A DNA stretch of 64,000 nucleotides from Streptomyces rishiriensis. Its GTDB lineage: Bacteria > Actinomycetota > Actinomycetes > Streptomycetales > Streptomycetaceae. This document shows positions 8,871 through 16,975 of the stretch, piece by piece. The DNA lies in contig NZ_JAUSWV010000002.1 of the NCBI RefSeq assembly GCF_030815485.1, forward strand, positions 7,316,001-7,380,000, written 5' to 3'. Below the pieces are notes generated by a model. The model made no database searches. It was not told where the DNA came from and saw only the letters and a program-made list of their open reading frames with translations. The position numbers were made by a program, and so were the translations under genes. Position 1 is the first letter of the stretch. Every line of letters begins with the position of its first letter.

Positions 8871-9536
8871 ATGACTGTCGGAGGGTGGTGCCGCACGCTG
8901 CGGGCCGGTGTCTTCGCCGCCGCCTGCGTGCTGCTGGCCGCCCTCGGTCACGTGCTGATGTCCGGGACTCCCGTCCACTGGCGGACGGTGGTCGTCGGCA
9001 CCGCGGCGACCGGTGCGGCCGGCTGGTTCATGGCCGGCCGTGAGCGCGGGCGCGCGATGATCGTCACGGTCGTGGTCGCCGCCCAGGCGGTGCTCCATGA
9101 GACGTTCTCGCTGGCCCGGACCCGGCCGTCCGGTGCGGCACCCGGCCGGGGCACCGCACCGGACGGCATGGACATGGGTTCCTCGGACGTCATGGACATG
9201 AGCGGCATGACGCACATGGCCCACGGCTCGGGCCTGGGGCACACGCACAGCATGGCCGCCACCGCCTCGTTCGGCATGCTCGCGGCCCACCTTCTCGCGG
9301 CGGTGCTGTGCGGACTGTGGCTCGCCCACGGCGAGCGCGCCGTCTTCCGTGTCCTGCGAGCCGCAGCGGCTCGGCTGGCCGCGCCGCTGCGGATGCTGCT
9401 GGCGCTGCCCGTGCCGGCCCGCCGCCCGCCCGTGCGTAGGCGCCGCACCCGCGCGCACCGCTCGCCGCTGGCCCGTTTCCTTCTCTGTCGTTCCGTCACC
9501 TCCCGGGGACCGCCCACGGGTGCCGCTGTCGTCTGA
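8871..9536 (+). CDS. Four-helix membrane protein with Met/His-rich loop
   Basis: A 221-residue integral membrane protein of unknown function. Hydrophobic segments lie at about residues 10-32, 38-56, 62-80 and 123-142. Between the third and fourth lies a loop rich in methionine and histidine (MDMGSSDVMDMSGMTHMAH, GHTHSM), the kind of sequence that binds copper or other soft metals. The C-terminus is very basic. ATG 8871 has no clear ribosome site, so a leaderless message is possible. It precedes an ECF sigma factor gene by about 200 bp on the same strand, and may be a target or partner of that sigma. Metal handling is inference from composition only. Confidence 0.6.
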   Translation: MTVGGWCRTLRAGVFAAACVLLAALGHVLMSGTPVHWRTVVVGTAATGAAGWFMAGRERGRAMIVTVVVAAQAVLHETFSLARTRPSGAAPGRGTAPDGMDMGSSDVMDMSGMTHMAHGSGLGHTHSMAATASFGMLAAHLLAAVLCGLWLAHGERAVFRVLRAAAARLAAPLRMLLALPVPARRPPVRRRRTRAHRSPLARFLLCRSVTSRGPPTGAAVV

Positions 9537-9741
9537 GACAGCCGGATCCACCGGGGCTCACCGCTCTTCACCGTTCCGCGCTCCCACGCGGATGTCCCCA
9601 CGCCACGCGTCTCCTCGTGTCGGCCATGAGCGCGTGACGAGCCCCGGGCATCGCCGTACCGACTGCGTACGGCGCACCCGTGTGCCGGAGAGCCACGTTC
9701 CTGCGGGACGTCGGCCCCGGACGATTCGAGAAGGACACCAC

Positions 9742-10350
9742 GTGATCACTTCTGTCCTGTCCGCTCCCCGTCGTGCGGAGCGCGCGACGGCGGACGCCTC
9801 CGCCACCGCCTGGGCACTGGCCGCCCGCAACGGCGACCCTCATGCCGCCGAGCACTTCGTCCGCGCGCTCCACGGCGACGTACTGCGCTACGTCGCCCAT
9901 CTCAGCGGCGACCCCCAGGCCGCCCACGACCTGACCCAGGACACGTTCGTACGCGCCCTCGCCGGCCTGCCGCGTTTCGAGGGACGTGCCTCGGCCCGTA
10001 CCTGGCTGCTGTCCATCGCCCGCCGCGCGGTGGCCGACAGTTTCCGCCGTGCCGCGGCCCGCCCCCGGCCGGCCGACACCCACGACTGGCAGTCGGCCGT
10101 GGAACGCACCCAGCCCCGCGGGCTGCCGGGCTTCGACGACGGCATCGCGCTCCTCGACCTGCTGGAGGCGCTGCCCGACGAGCGCCGTGAGGCTTTCGTG
10201 CTGACCCAGGTGGTGGGACTGCCCTACGACGAGGCGGCCCGCTTCATCGGCTGCCCCGTCGGCACGGTCCGTTCCAGGGTGGCTCGCGCACGGGCCACCC
10301 TGGAACTCCTGCTCCTCGAAGCGGAGATCCAGGCCGTCCGAGCAGCGTGA
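9742..10350 (+). CDS. ECF-type RNA polymerase sigma factor
   Basis: A 202-residue sigma-70 family protein with only regions 2 and 4. Region 2 shows LTQDTFVRALAGLPRFEG and ARTWLLSIARRAV (core binding and -10 recognition); region 4 shows LLEALPDERREAFVLTQVVGLPYDEAARFIGCPVGTVRSRVARAR, here the helix-turn-helix that reads the -35 element. GTG 9742 was chosen because AGAAGGA lies just upstream and the protein then has normal ECF length. No anti-sigma gene with a zinc motif is adjacent; the membrane protein upstream might fill that role but lacks the usual cytosolic anti-sigma domain. A strong terminator follows. Regulon unknown. Confidence 0.85.
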   Translation: MITSVLSAPRRAERATADASATAWALAARNGDPHAAEHFVRALHGDVLRYVAHLSGDPQAAHDLTQDTFVRALAGLPRFEGRASARTWLLSIARRAVADSFRRAAARPRPADTHDWQSAVERTQPRGLPGFDDGIALLDLLEALPDERREAFVLTQVVGLPYDEAARFIGCPVGTVRSRVARARATLELLLLEAEIQAVRAA

Positions 10351-10355
10351 CGCGA

Positions 10356-10385
10356 AGGCCGGCGCCTCCGGGCGGGCGCCGGCCT
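10356..10385 (+). terminator. Hairpin terminator after the ECF sigma gene
   Basis: Perfect 11-bp stem AGGCCGGCGCC (10356-10366) / GGCGCCGGCCT (10375-10385) with an eight-base loop, five bases after the sigma stop codon. Confidence 0.7.
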
Positions 10386-10541
10386 GACGGTTCACCGTCC
10401 TCGCCCCGCCGAAGCGGAAGGTCCTTCCCGCAGGGAAGCGATGTTCCTCACACCCTTCGGGTCCGAGGCGTGCCCGTGTAAAGTGAACGGCGCCCTTGAC
10501 CTGCAAAAAGCCGGCAGGGAGCCGTCTTCTAGGAGTGCTTG

Positions 10542-10961
10542 ATGCTGCGCACTATGCACAAGTCCAAGATCCACCGAGCCACCGTCACCCAGGCCGACCT
10601 GCACTACGTGGGATCCGTGACCATCGACGCCGATCTGCTCGACGCCGCCGATCTGCTGCCGGGGGAGCTCGTCCACATCGTCGACATCACCAACGGGGCG
10701 CGGCTCGAGACGTACGTCATCGAGGGGGAGCGAGGCTCGGGCGTCGTCGGTATCAACGGGGCCGCCGCCCATCTCGTGCACCCCGGGGATCTGGTGATCA
10801 TCATCAGTTACGCTCAGGTGACCGACGCCGAGGCGCGGGCTCTGAAGCCGCGGGTCGTGCATGTGGACGGTGACAACCGGATCGTGGCCCTCGGAGCGGA
10901 CCTCTCGGAGCCGGTACCGGGCTCCGGCCAGGAGCGCAGCCCGCAGGCGGTGTCGGTCTGA
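10542..10961 (+). CDS. panD: Aspartate 1-decarboxylase
   Basis: Pyruvoyl enzyme converting L-aspartate to beta-alanine for pantothenate and coenzyme A synthesis in the cytosol. The 139-residue product begins MLRTMHKSKIHRATVTQADL and contains YVGSVTID; self-cleavage between Gly24 and Ser25 would make the pyruvoyl group. DITNGARLETYVIEG and the GINGAAAHLV block are also family hallmarks. ATG 10542 follows AGGAG at 10531. It stands apart from panB/panC, none of which is in the window, and is followed on the same strand by a small acetyltransferase gene 38 bp later. In some bacteria a GNAT protein (PanZ/PanM) promotes PanD maturation; the neighbour belongs to a different GNAT subgroup, so no link is claimed. 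Confidence 0.95.
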   Translation: MLRTMHKSKIHRATVTQADLHYVGSVTIDADLLDAADLLPGELVHIVDITNGARLETYVIEGERGSGVVGINGAAAHLVHPGDLVIIISYAQVTDAEARALKPRVVHVDGDNRIVALGADLSEPVPGSGQERSPQAVSV

Positions 10962-10999
10962 CCGCAGCAGCCATCGCACGCAGCGCACCGGGAGTGCCC

Positions 11000-11347
11000 A
11001 TGAGCGACATCGAGATCCGCGACGACCGGGCGGCGGGCCGCCTCGAGGCCCTCGGCGACGGGGGTGAAGTGGTGGGCCGCATCGAGTACTTCGTGCTGGA
11101 GTCGCCCGCGCCCGCGCTGGTGCCGGTGCACACCGTCGTCGAGCCGGCCCACGAGGGCAAGGGCATCGCCGGCTCGCTGGCGCGGGAGCTGTACGCCGCC
11201 TCCGGGCGCGAGGGCATTCCCGTGGCGCCGCTCTGCCCGTACGTCGTGAAGTGGGCCGAGCGGCACCCCGACGAGGCCCCGGCGGCCGACCCGGAGCTGC
11301 TGCGCGCCGCCAAGGACTGGCTGCGCGCGCACCCCGGCCGTTTCTGA
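11000..11347 (+). CDS. Small GNAT-fold N-acetyltransferase (YjdJ-like)
   Basis: A 115-residue protein of the short GNAT group (COG2388 type). The body reads VGRIEYFVLESPAPALVPVHTVVEP, followed by the acetyl-CoA pyrophosphate loop HEGKGIAGSLARELY and a C-terminal stretch CPYVVKWAERHPDE typical of this group. ATG 11000 is preceded by GGGAG at 10990; a GTG six bases upstream is an alternative. Substrate is unknown; members of the group are thought to acetylate small molecules or proteins. The gene follows panD closely and may share its transcript. Confidence 0.8.
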   Translation: MSDIEIRDDRAAGRLEALGDGGEVVGRIEYFVLESPAPALVPVHTVVEPAHEGKGIAGSLARELYAASGREGIPVAPLCPYVVKWAERHPDEAPAADPELLRAAKDWLRAHPGRF

Positions 11348-11500
11348 ACCGCCGCGCCCGCGGCATCGCGGGAGCGGCAGGGGTGGGAACGGCAGGGGTG
11401 GGAACGGGCCGGTGCGCCCACCCGGGTGAGTGGCCGCGGCCACCCCGGGTACGCGGGGGATGAGTCCAGAGCCAAGCCTCACATCTGGCCGGAGGACATC

Positions 11501-11755
11501 ATGACCAACCCGTACGCCGACCCCGTCCACCCCGAGCCCGTTCACCCCGACCCGGTCCAGCCCGGACCGCCGCCCGGCCCGGTCCCGGGTCCTCCGGAGC
11601 CGTTCCCCAGCCCGGTGCCCGCTCCCGAGCCGCCGCCCGGTCCGGACCCGACGCCGCCTCCGCGGCCCGGTCCGCCCCCGGACCCCTCGCCGTCCCCCAT
11701 CCCGCCGGGCCCGGAACCGGTTCCCAGCCCGGAACCGGGGCCACCTCTCAGCTGA
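11501..11755 (+). CDS. Proline-rich 84-residue protein of unknown function
   Basis: Starts at ATG 11501 behind GGAGGA (11491). After MTNPYADPVHPEPVHPDP nearly every second residue is proline, mixed with Gly, Glu, Asp and Ser, ending PEPGPPLS. There is no signal peptide or membrane segment. The product is predicted to be disordered and extended, perhaps a cytosolic linker or binding peptide. A convincing ribosome site and high third-position GC support it as real. It has a terminator hairpin shared with the convergent gnd gene. No function is proposed. Confidence 0.55.
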   Translation: MTNPYADPVHPEPVHPDPVQPGPPPGPVPGPPEPFPSPVPAPEPPPGPDPTPPPRPGPPPDPSPSPIPPGPEPVPSPEPGPPLS

Positions 11756-11776
11756 CGGGATCGGCTGACGGGACGA

Positions 11777-11806
11777 CGGTGGGCGCCGGTGAACCGCCGC
11801 CCACCG
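11777..11806. terminator. Bidirectional hairpin between the proline-rich gene and gnd
   Basis: Nine-base stem CGGTGGGCG (11777-11785) / CGCCCACCG (11798-11806) with an inner GGT-GA-ACC pairing, between two convergent genes. Confidence 0.55.
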
Positions 11807-11835
11807 GGACGCCCAGGAGGCGACTGCGCCGCGGA

Positions 11836-13275
11836 CTACGCCTGCGTCTCCGACCGGTCGCCGCCCCAGAGGGTGTGGAACGCGCCCTCGCGGTCCACCC
11901 TGCGGTACGTGTGCGCCCCGAAGAAGTCCCGCTGTCCCTGCGTGAGCGCCGCCGGGAGCCGCTCCGCACGCAGCGCGTCGTAGTAGGCGAGCGCCGCCGC
12001 GAACCCGGGCGTCGGCACGCCCTGGAGCGTCGCCGAGACCAGCACCTCACGCCACGGGTCCTGCGCCGCCGCGATCTCGGAGGCGAACGTCTCGTCGGAC
12101 AGCAGGCTCGGCAGGTCCGACCGGTTGTCGTACGCGGCGCGGATCCGGTCGAGGAAGGCGGCGCGGATGATGCAGCCGCCGCGCCAGATCGAGGAGACGG
12201 CGCCGAGGTCGATGTCCCAGCCGTACTCCTCGCTGCCCGCGGCGATCTCGTGGAAGCCCTGCGTGTACGACACGATCTTCGAGGCGTACAGCGCCTGCTC
12301 CACCCGGTCGGCGAAGGCCTGCGCCTCCGCCCTGCCCAGCGCCGACGCCTTCGGGCCTGCCAGGCCGCGCGAGGCCTCGCGCAGCTTCGCGTGGCCCGAC
12401 AGCGACCGGGCGAAGACGGCCTCGGCGATGCCCGACACCGGAACGCCGAGGTCGAGGGCGATCTGGACCGTCCAGCGGCCGGTGCCCTTCTGTTCCGCCT
12501 GGTCGACCACCACGTCGACGAAGGGCCGGCCCGTCGCCGCGTCCACGTGGGACAGCACCTCGGCGGTGATCTCGATCAGGTAGGAGTCGAGGCGGCCCGT
12601 GTTCCAGGTGCGGAAGATGTCCGCGATCTGCGCGGGTTCGTACCCGGCGATGTCGCGCAGCAACTGGTAGGCCTCGCCGATCAGTTGCATGTCGGCGTAC
12701 TCGATGCCGTTGTGGACCATCTTCACGAAGTGACCGGCGCCGTCCGGGCCGATGTGCGTGACGCAGGGCGCTCCGTCCGCCGCCTTCGCCGAGATCTTCT
12801 CCAGCATCGGGCCCAGCGACTCGTACGACTGCGGCGAGCCGCCCGGCATGATGCTCGGGCCGTGCAGTGCGCCCTCCTCGCCACCGGAGATGCCCGCGCC
12901 GACGAAGTGGATGTCCTGCTCGCGCAGTTCGCGCTCGCGGCGGCGGGTGTCGGCGAAGTGCGCGTTGCCGCCGTCGATGATCATGTCGCCGGGTTCGAGC
13001 AGCGGGGCGAACTCCCGGATCACCGCGTCGGTCGGCTCACCGGCCTTCACCATGATCACCAGGCGGCGGGGCCGCTCCAGTGCCGCCACGAACTCCTTGG
13101 CGGTCTCCGCGGCGACGAACTCGCCCTCGTGGCCGAACTCCTCGACCAGGGCGTGCGTCCGTGCCGCCGTACGGTTGTGCAGCGCGACCGTGTAGCCGTT
13201 GCGCGCGAAGTTGCGGGCGAGATTGCGGCCCATGACCGCGAGTCCCGTGACGCCGATCTGAGCTGAAGTGCTCAT
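11836..13275 (-). CDS. gnd: 6-phosphogluconate dehydrogenase (decarboxylating)
   Basis: Oxidises 6-phosphogluconate to ribulose 5-phosphate and CO2 with NADP, supplying NADPH in the oxidative pentose phosphate pathway. The 479-residue length is normal for the long-chain form. The N-terminus IGVTGLAVMGRNLARNFARNGYTVALHNRT is the Rossmann region and its Asn-Arg-Thr ending favours NADP. Catalytic-domain signatures IIDGGNAHFADTRRR, GAGISGGEEGALHGPSIMPGG and the active Lys/Asn block HFVKMVHNGIEY are intact, as is the C-terminal GGDRSE tail. The ATG follows GGAGG. It is divergent from rpfD with about 200 bp between; the same gnd/rpfD adjacency is remembered from S. coelicolor. Confidence 0.97.
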   Translation of the reverse strand: MSTSAQIGVTGLAVMGRNLARNFARNGYTVALHNRTAARTHALVEEFGHEGEFVAAETAKEFVAALERPRRLVIMVKAGEPTDAVIREFAPLLEPGDMIIDGGNAHFADTRRRERELREQDIHFVGAGISGGEEGALHGPSIMPGGSPQSYESLGPMLEKISAKAADGAPCVTHIGPDGAGHFVKMVHNGIEYADMQLIGEAYQLLRDIAGYEPAQIADIFRTWNTGRLDSYLIEITAEVLSHVDAATGRPFVDVVVDQAEQKGTGRWTVQIALDLGVPVSGIAEAVFARSLSGHAKLREASRGLAGPKASALGRAEAQAFADRVEQALYASKIVSYTQGFHEIAAGSEEYGWDIDLGAVSSIWRGGCIIRAAFLDRIRAAYDNRSDLPSLLSDETFASEIAAAQDPWREVLVSATLQGVPTPGFAAALAYYDALRAERLPAALTQGQRDFFGAHTYRRVDREGAFHTLWGGDRSETQA

Positions 13276-13473
13276 ACGGTTGGCTCCTCCAGGGGTGTGC
13301 CCGTGCGTTCGGTCAGTGTCGTCCTCGGACCATCTTGACGGGTTGCGCCGCCGGATTCCCGCCCGGGGCGTCCGGCGTCCGCCCGCGCGTCGGAGCGGCC
13401 GGTTGTCGCCTTGTCATGGCCTGTTCGCCGCCCTTACTTTTGCCCCTCCTGACGCATGTCGAGGGGGATCTCC

Positions 13474-14703
13474 ATGGCCGTACGCGGCCGGCACCGCCGG
13501 TATCAGCCGAACAGGATCAACCGGGCCTCACTCACCGTCACGGCGGGTGGTGCCGGTATGGCGCTGCCGCTGATCGGCACCGGTGCAGCTCAAGCGGCCG
13601 ACGTGGACACCTGGAACAAGGTCGCCGCGTGCGAGTCGACCAACGACTGGGACATCAACTCCGGCAACGGCTACTACGGCGGACTCCAGTTCACCCAGTC
13701 CACCTGGGAGGCGTACGGCGGTACGCGGTACGCGCCCCGTGCGGATCTGGCCACCAAGGACCAGCAGATCGCCGTGGCCGAGAAGGTGCTGGACGGCCAG
13801 GGGCCCGGCGCCTGGCCCGTCTGCTCGGTGCGCGCCGGACTGAGCCGGGGCGGCGACGCCCCGGACATCCGTCCGAGCGGCACCTCGACGAGGTCCGCCG
13901 GGGCGGCGTCGTCCCCGTCGCCCTCCAAGGCGGCTCCCAAGGCGTCGAAGACGTCCCTGGACGACGTGCGGCCGCAGAGCACGCCTCAGTCCCGCGCGGG
14001 CACCGCCGAGATGTACACGGTGGTCCGCGGCGACACCCTCTCCGGCATCGCGGACACCGAGGAGGTCAAGGGCGGCTGGCGGGGGCTCTACGCCGCCAAC
14101 CGGACGACCATCGGCGGCGACCCCGATCTGATCCTGCCGGGCCAGCGGCTCAGCCTGGACGGCCGGGCGGCCGCGGCCGAGGCGCCGAGCACCACCAGAC
14201 CCCGGACGGAGAAGCCGAAGACCTCCCCGGGCGCCAAGGACGGCAAACCGGCCAAGAGCTCCAAGGCCAAGGGCACCGGCGCCAAGGCGACGACCGGCCA
14301 TTCGGTCGTGTCGCCCGTCAGCGCCTCCACCGGGACGCCGTACCACGCGACGGGTTCGTCGTGGTCGAAGGGCTACCACACCGGCGTCGACTTCCCCGTG
14401 CCCACCGGCACCTCCGTGCAGGCGGTCAAGGCGGGCGAGGTGGTGAGCGCGGGCTGGGCCGGTTCCTTCGGCTACCAGGTGATCGTCCGGCACGCCGACG
14501 GCCGCTACTCCCAGTACGCCCACCTGTCGGCGATCTCCGTACGGGACGGGCAGTCGGTGAGCGGCGGGCAGCGCATCGGCCGGTCCGGCTCCACCGGCAA
14601 CAGCACGGGCCCGCATCTGCACTTCGAGGTGCGGACCGGGCCCGGTTTCGGAACGGACGTCGACCCGGTGGCGTATCTGCGGGCCGGCGGCGTCAGGATC
14701 TGA
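13474..14703 (+). CDS. rpfD: Resuscitation-promoting factor RpfD: Rpf, LysM and M23 domains
   Basis: Secreted cell-wall hydrolase of 409 residues. A signal peptide of about 42 residues is followed by the Rpf transglycosylase-like domain (about 43-120, catalytic Glu54 in AACESTNDW, and NGYYGGLQFTQSTW). A Ser/Pro/Lys linker leads to a LysM domain (about 180-228, MYTVVRGDTLSGIA), a second Lys-rich linker, then an M23 lysostaphin-type endopeptidase fold (about 300-409) with zinc ligands in HTGVD and HLHF. One protein can thus cleave both glycan and peptide parts of peptidoglycan; Rpf proteins help spores germinate. This domain order matches S. coelicolor RpfD. ATG 13474 follows GAGGGGGA. No c-di-AMP riboswitch of the kind found before rpfA was recognised upstream. 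Confidence 0.92.
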   Translation: MAVRGRHRRYQPNRINRASLTVTAGGAGMALPLIGTGAAQAADVDTWNKVAACESTNDWDINSGNGYYGGLQFTQSTWEAYGGTRYAPRADLATKDQQIAVAEKVLDGQGPGAWPVCSVRAGLSRGGDAPDIRPSGTSTRSAGAASSPSPSKAAPKASKTSLDDVRPQSTPQSRAGTAEMYTVVRGDTLSGIADTEEVKGGWRGLYAANRTTIGGDPDLILPGQRLSLDGRAAAAEAPSTTRPRTEKPKTSPGAKDGKPAKSSKAKGTGAKATTGHSVVSPVSASTGTPYHATGSSWSKGYHTGVDFPVPTGTSVQAVKAGEVVSAGWAGSFGYQVIVRHADGRYSQYAHLSAISVRDGQSVSGGQRIGRSGSTGNSTGPHLHFEVRTGPGFGTDVDPVAYLRAGGVRI

Positions 14704-15946
14704 CACGCTCCCGATGCCGGTCGACGACCGGCATCGGGACGTACAGACCTCCGTACAGCGGGGTGTAGAACGACGGAGGCACGTCCCCGCCCGGCGGGAC
14801 CTCCTCGTGGCCGTCCTCGTCGTCGACGGCCGTGGCCGCCGTCCGTACGAATCGTTCCGTCGGCCCTTCCGCCGCCCGGACGTCGGCCGGCCGCGCCTGC
14901 CGGGGCACCGCTCCGGCGGGCCGCAGGTCCTCCCGCGCCGCTTCCGCCGACCGCACGCCCTCCGGCAGCGGCGCGCCCGGCTGCCCGGGGAACCGGATCG
15001 CGCCCGTCGCACCGCCGGACTGCCCGGCCGCCGGGGCGGTGGCCCGGTCCTCCCGCGCGCCGGTGTCCGTGCGGGGCCGCGCGGCCGGGAGACCGGCCGA
15101 CGGCGCCTGCGGCCGAGCGCCCTGGAGGCGCTCCGTCGTGAGCAGGATGAGTCCGCCCGCTGCCACCACACCGCAGCCGAGGGCGAGCACGGTGCCCGTG
15201 GTGCCGTAGCGGAAGGTCTCGCCGAACATCGTGATGCCGACCGCGGCCGCCACCACCGGGTTGACCACTGTCAGCGTGGCCAGCGGGGCCTCGAGGCCCG
15301 CGCCCCGGTAGGAGGCCTGCGACAGCAGCATGCCGGCCGTGGCCAGCACGCCGATCACGGCCAGGGACGGGACGTCGGCCGTCGAGACGCCACCGGTCCA
15401 GTCGACCGCCACGGTCTTGGTGAACACCGACGACATGCCGAACGCGATGCCCGAGGCGGTCGCCAGCAGCATGCTGCGGACCGCCGGGTGCCGGTGGGCG
15501 GCCCGCCCGGCCACCATGAGAGCCACGACCGCGCTCGCGGTGACCACGGCCACGCTGACCCGCTGCGGGGTGCTCAGGGACTGCGCGTCGGAGGCACCCA
15601 CCAGGGACAGCAGTCCGGCGAGACCGACCGTCGCCATGATCGCTCCCCGCCAGGCCGTCGCCCCGGCCCTGCGGCCGACGAACAGCGCGGCCATGGGCAG
15701 CGCGAACACGATGGTCAGCGCGCCCAGCGGCTGGACCAGGCTGAGGGGACCGTAGGCGAGCGCCACCACGTGCAGAAGTCCGCCGGCACCGTTCAGCGCC
15801 ACCGCTGCCCACCAGCCCGGACGGCGCAGCGGGGCGTACTCCTCGTCGGGCGAGGACAGCGCGACCTGCTCCTGCACGATCGCCCCGGCCGCGTACGCGA
15901 CAGCGGAGACGAGCGACAGGACCACGGACAACGCGAGGGCGCTCAT
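14693..15946 (-). CDS. EamA/DMT-type permease with long polar C-terminal tail
   Basis: A 417-residue membrane protein. Residues 1-290 contain about nine or ten hydrophobic helices in two related halves (PLSLVQPLGALTIVFALPMAALF and APLATLTVVNPVVAAAVGITMFGE), the pattern of drug/metabolite transporters and the related DMT proteins. The last 120 residues are hydrophilic, rich in Arg, Ala, Pro and Glu, and probably disordered in the cytoplasm. ATG 15946 follows AGAGGAG; an upstream in-frame ATG lacks a ribosome site and would put a polar extension before the first helix. The 3' end overlaps rpfD by 11 bp on the other strand. Substrate unknown. Confidence 0.8.
   Translation of the reverse strand: MSALALSVVLSLVSAVAYAAGAIVQEQVALSSPDEEYAPLRRPGWWAAVALNGAGGLLHVVALAYGPLSLVQPLGALTIVFALPMAALFVGRRAGATAWRGAIMATVGLAGLLSLVGASDAQSLSTPQRVSVAVVTASAVVALMVAGRAAHRHPAVRSMLLATASGIAFGMSSVFTKTVAVDWTGGVSTADVPSLAVIGVLATAGMLLSQASYRGAGLEAPLATLTVVNPVVAAAVGITMFGETFRYGTTGTVLALGCGVVAAGGLILLTTERLQGARPQAPSAGLPAARPRTDTGAREDRATAPAAGQSGGATGAIRFPGQPGAPLPEGVRSAEAAREDLRPAGAVPRQARPADVRAAEGPTERFVRTAATAVDDEDGHEEVPPGGDVPPSFYTPLYGGLYVPMPVVDRHRERVRS
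14709..14739. terminator. 31-base palindrome between rpfD and the EamA gene
   Basis: Perfect dyad TCCCGATGCCGGTCG (14709-14723) / CGACCGGCATCGGGA (14725-14739) with a single central base. It starts 6 bp after the rpfD stop and lies inside the last codons of the convergent permease gene, so it probably terminates rpfD. Confidence 0.75.
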
Positions 15947-16155
15947 GAGCAGCTCCTCTGCGTGAGGCGGGGGCGCGGGGCCCGGCGCGGCGAACGGTCG
16001 GCTCTCATAACCAACACGATGCCTTGTCGATCTGTTCCCGTCGTCGTACCTGAGCACGCAATAGGTCCTACTACCGATGGAGTACGGGAGGCCCTCTGTC
16101 CTCCCTCAGGCGGGTGACGGACCAGGGATCCCCCTGAGTACGACCCCTACCGCCC

Positions 16156-16935
16156 TTGGTACTACTGCACTTCGTGGACCTCGACCCCGATCTCGCCGCG
16201 CTCCGCCCGCTCGGCCCGTTCTTCGCCCTGCGCACACCGCCGGGCGGCCCGCAGGGGCCGGCCGCGGCGCTGCCCACCCTCGCCCGCGCCTACCGGGAGG
16301 GCCCCCGGAGCGCGGCACCGGACGTCCACGACGATCCGCTGGGCTTCCGGATCCGCAAGGTGACCCGGGCGCTGCGCGCCGCCGAGGACCGGATCGGGGC
16401 CTCGGTGGCGCAGCAGGGCCTCGCCGCCCGGCTCTGGTCGGTGACGCTGGGCTGCGCCGTCCTGTACGGGAGCGTCCCCGACCTCGCGCCGGCGCTGCTG
16501 CGCTGGGACCCGGACGGGGCCGCCCCGGACGACCTGTGGCTGACCGAGGTGCGAGCCCGGCCGGGGGACGCGGCGACCGTGGCCGCGACCGTCCTCGACG
16601 GCCACCTCGCACCCCTCTCCGTCGCGCTGCGCGCCCGCCACCCGGTCGCGCCGGGCCTGCTGCGGGGCAACGCCGGATCGGCGCTGGCCGGAGCCGCCCG
16701 CCAGGTGGACCTGTGGGCCCGTACGCACGGCCGTCCCGACGTCGCCGCACGCGCGCGTGCCCTCACCGCCGAGCTGTTCACCCACCCCCTCCTCTCGGAC
16801 ACCGGGACGCCGAGCGGCACCGCCTTCCGCCGCCGCAGCTGCTGCCTGTACTACCGGGTGCCCGGCGGGGGCGTCTGCGGCGACTGTTGCTTCACACGAC
16901 CCCCGCGCTCTTCCCCACGCGCCCCGTCTGGGTGA
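16156..16935 (+). CDS. FhuF-like (2Fe-2S)-binding protein
   Basis: About 259 residues. The C-terminus carries CCLYYRVPGGGVCGDC, that is Cys-Cys, ten residues, then Cys-x2-Cys, the iron-sulfur motif of FhuF-type ferric-siderophore reductases. The remainder (LWSVTLGCAVLYGSVPDL, VDLWARTHGRP) agrees with the Streptomyces branch of that family. Such proteins reduce ferric iron released from siderophores in the cytosol. The start is uncertain: no ATG is available and TTG 16156 or GTG 16174 lack a convincing ribosome site; an in-frame stop at 16135 limits the choice. It is divergent from the EamA permease and about 40 bp before glgA, with no siderophore transporter nearby. Confidence 0.8.
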   Translation: MVLLHFVDLDPDLAALRPLGPFFALRTPPGGPQGPAAALPTLARAYREGPRSAAPDVHDDPLGFRIRKVTRALRAAEDRIGASVAQQGLAARLWSVTLGCAVLYGSVPDLAPALLRWDPDGAAPDDLWLTEVRARPGDAATVAATVLDGHLAPLSVALRARHPVAPGLLRGNAGSALAGAARQVDLWARTHGRPDVAARARALTAELFTHPLLSDTGTPSGTAFRRRSCCLYYRVPGGGVCGDCCFTRPPRSSPRAPSG

Positions 16936-16975
16936 CCATGAAGGGAGCCGATCGCTGAGATGTGGGGGGTTCCGG

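Noticed and set aside
13276..13473. Possible c-di-AMP (ydaO) riboswitch before rpfD
   Set aside because: Some Streptomyces rpf genes have one, but the leader is too short and lacks the conserved sequence blocks.
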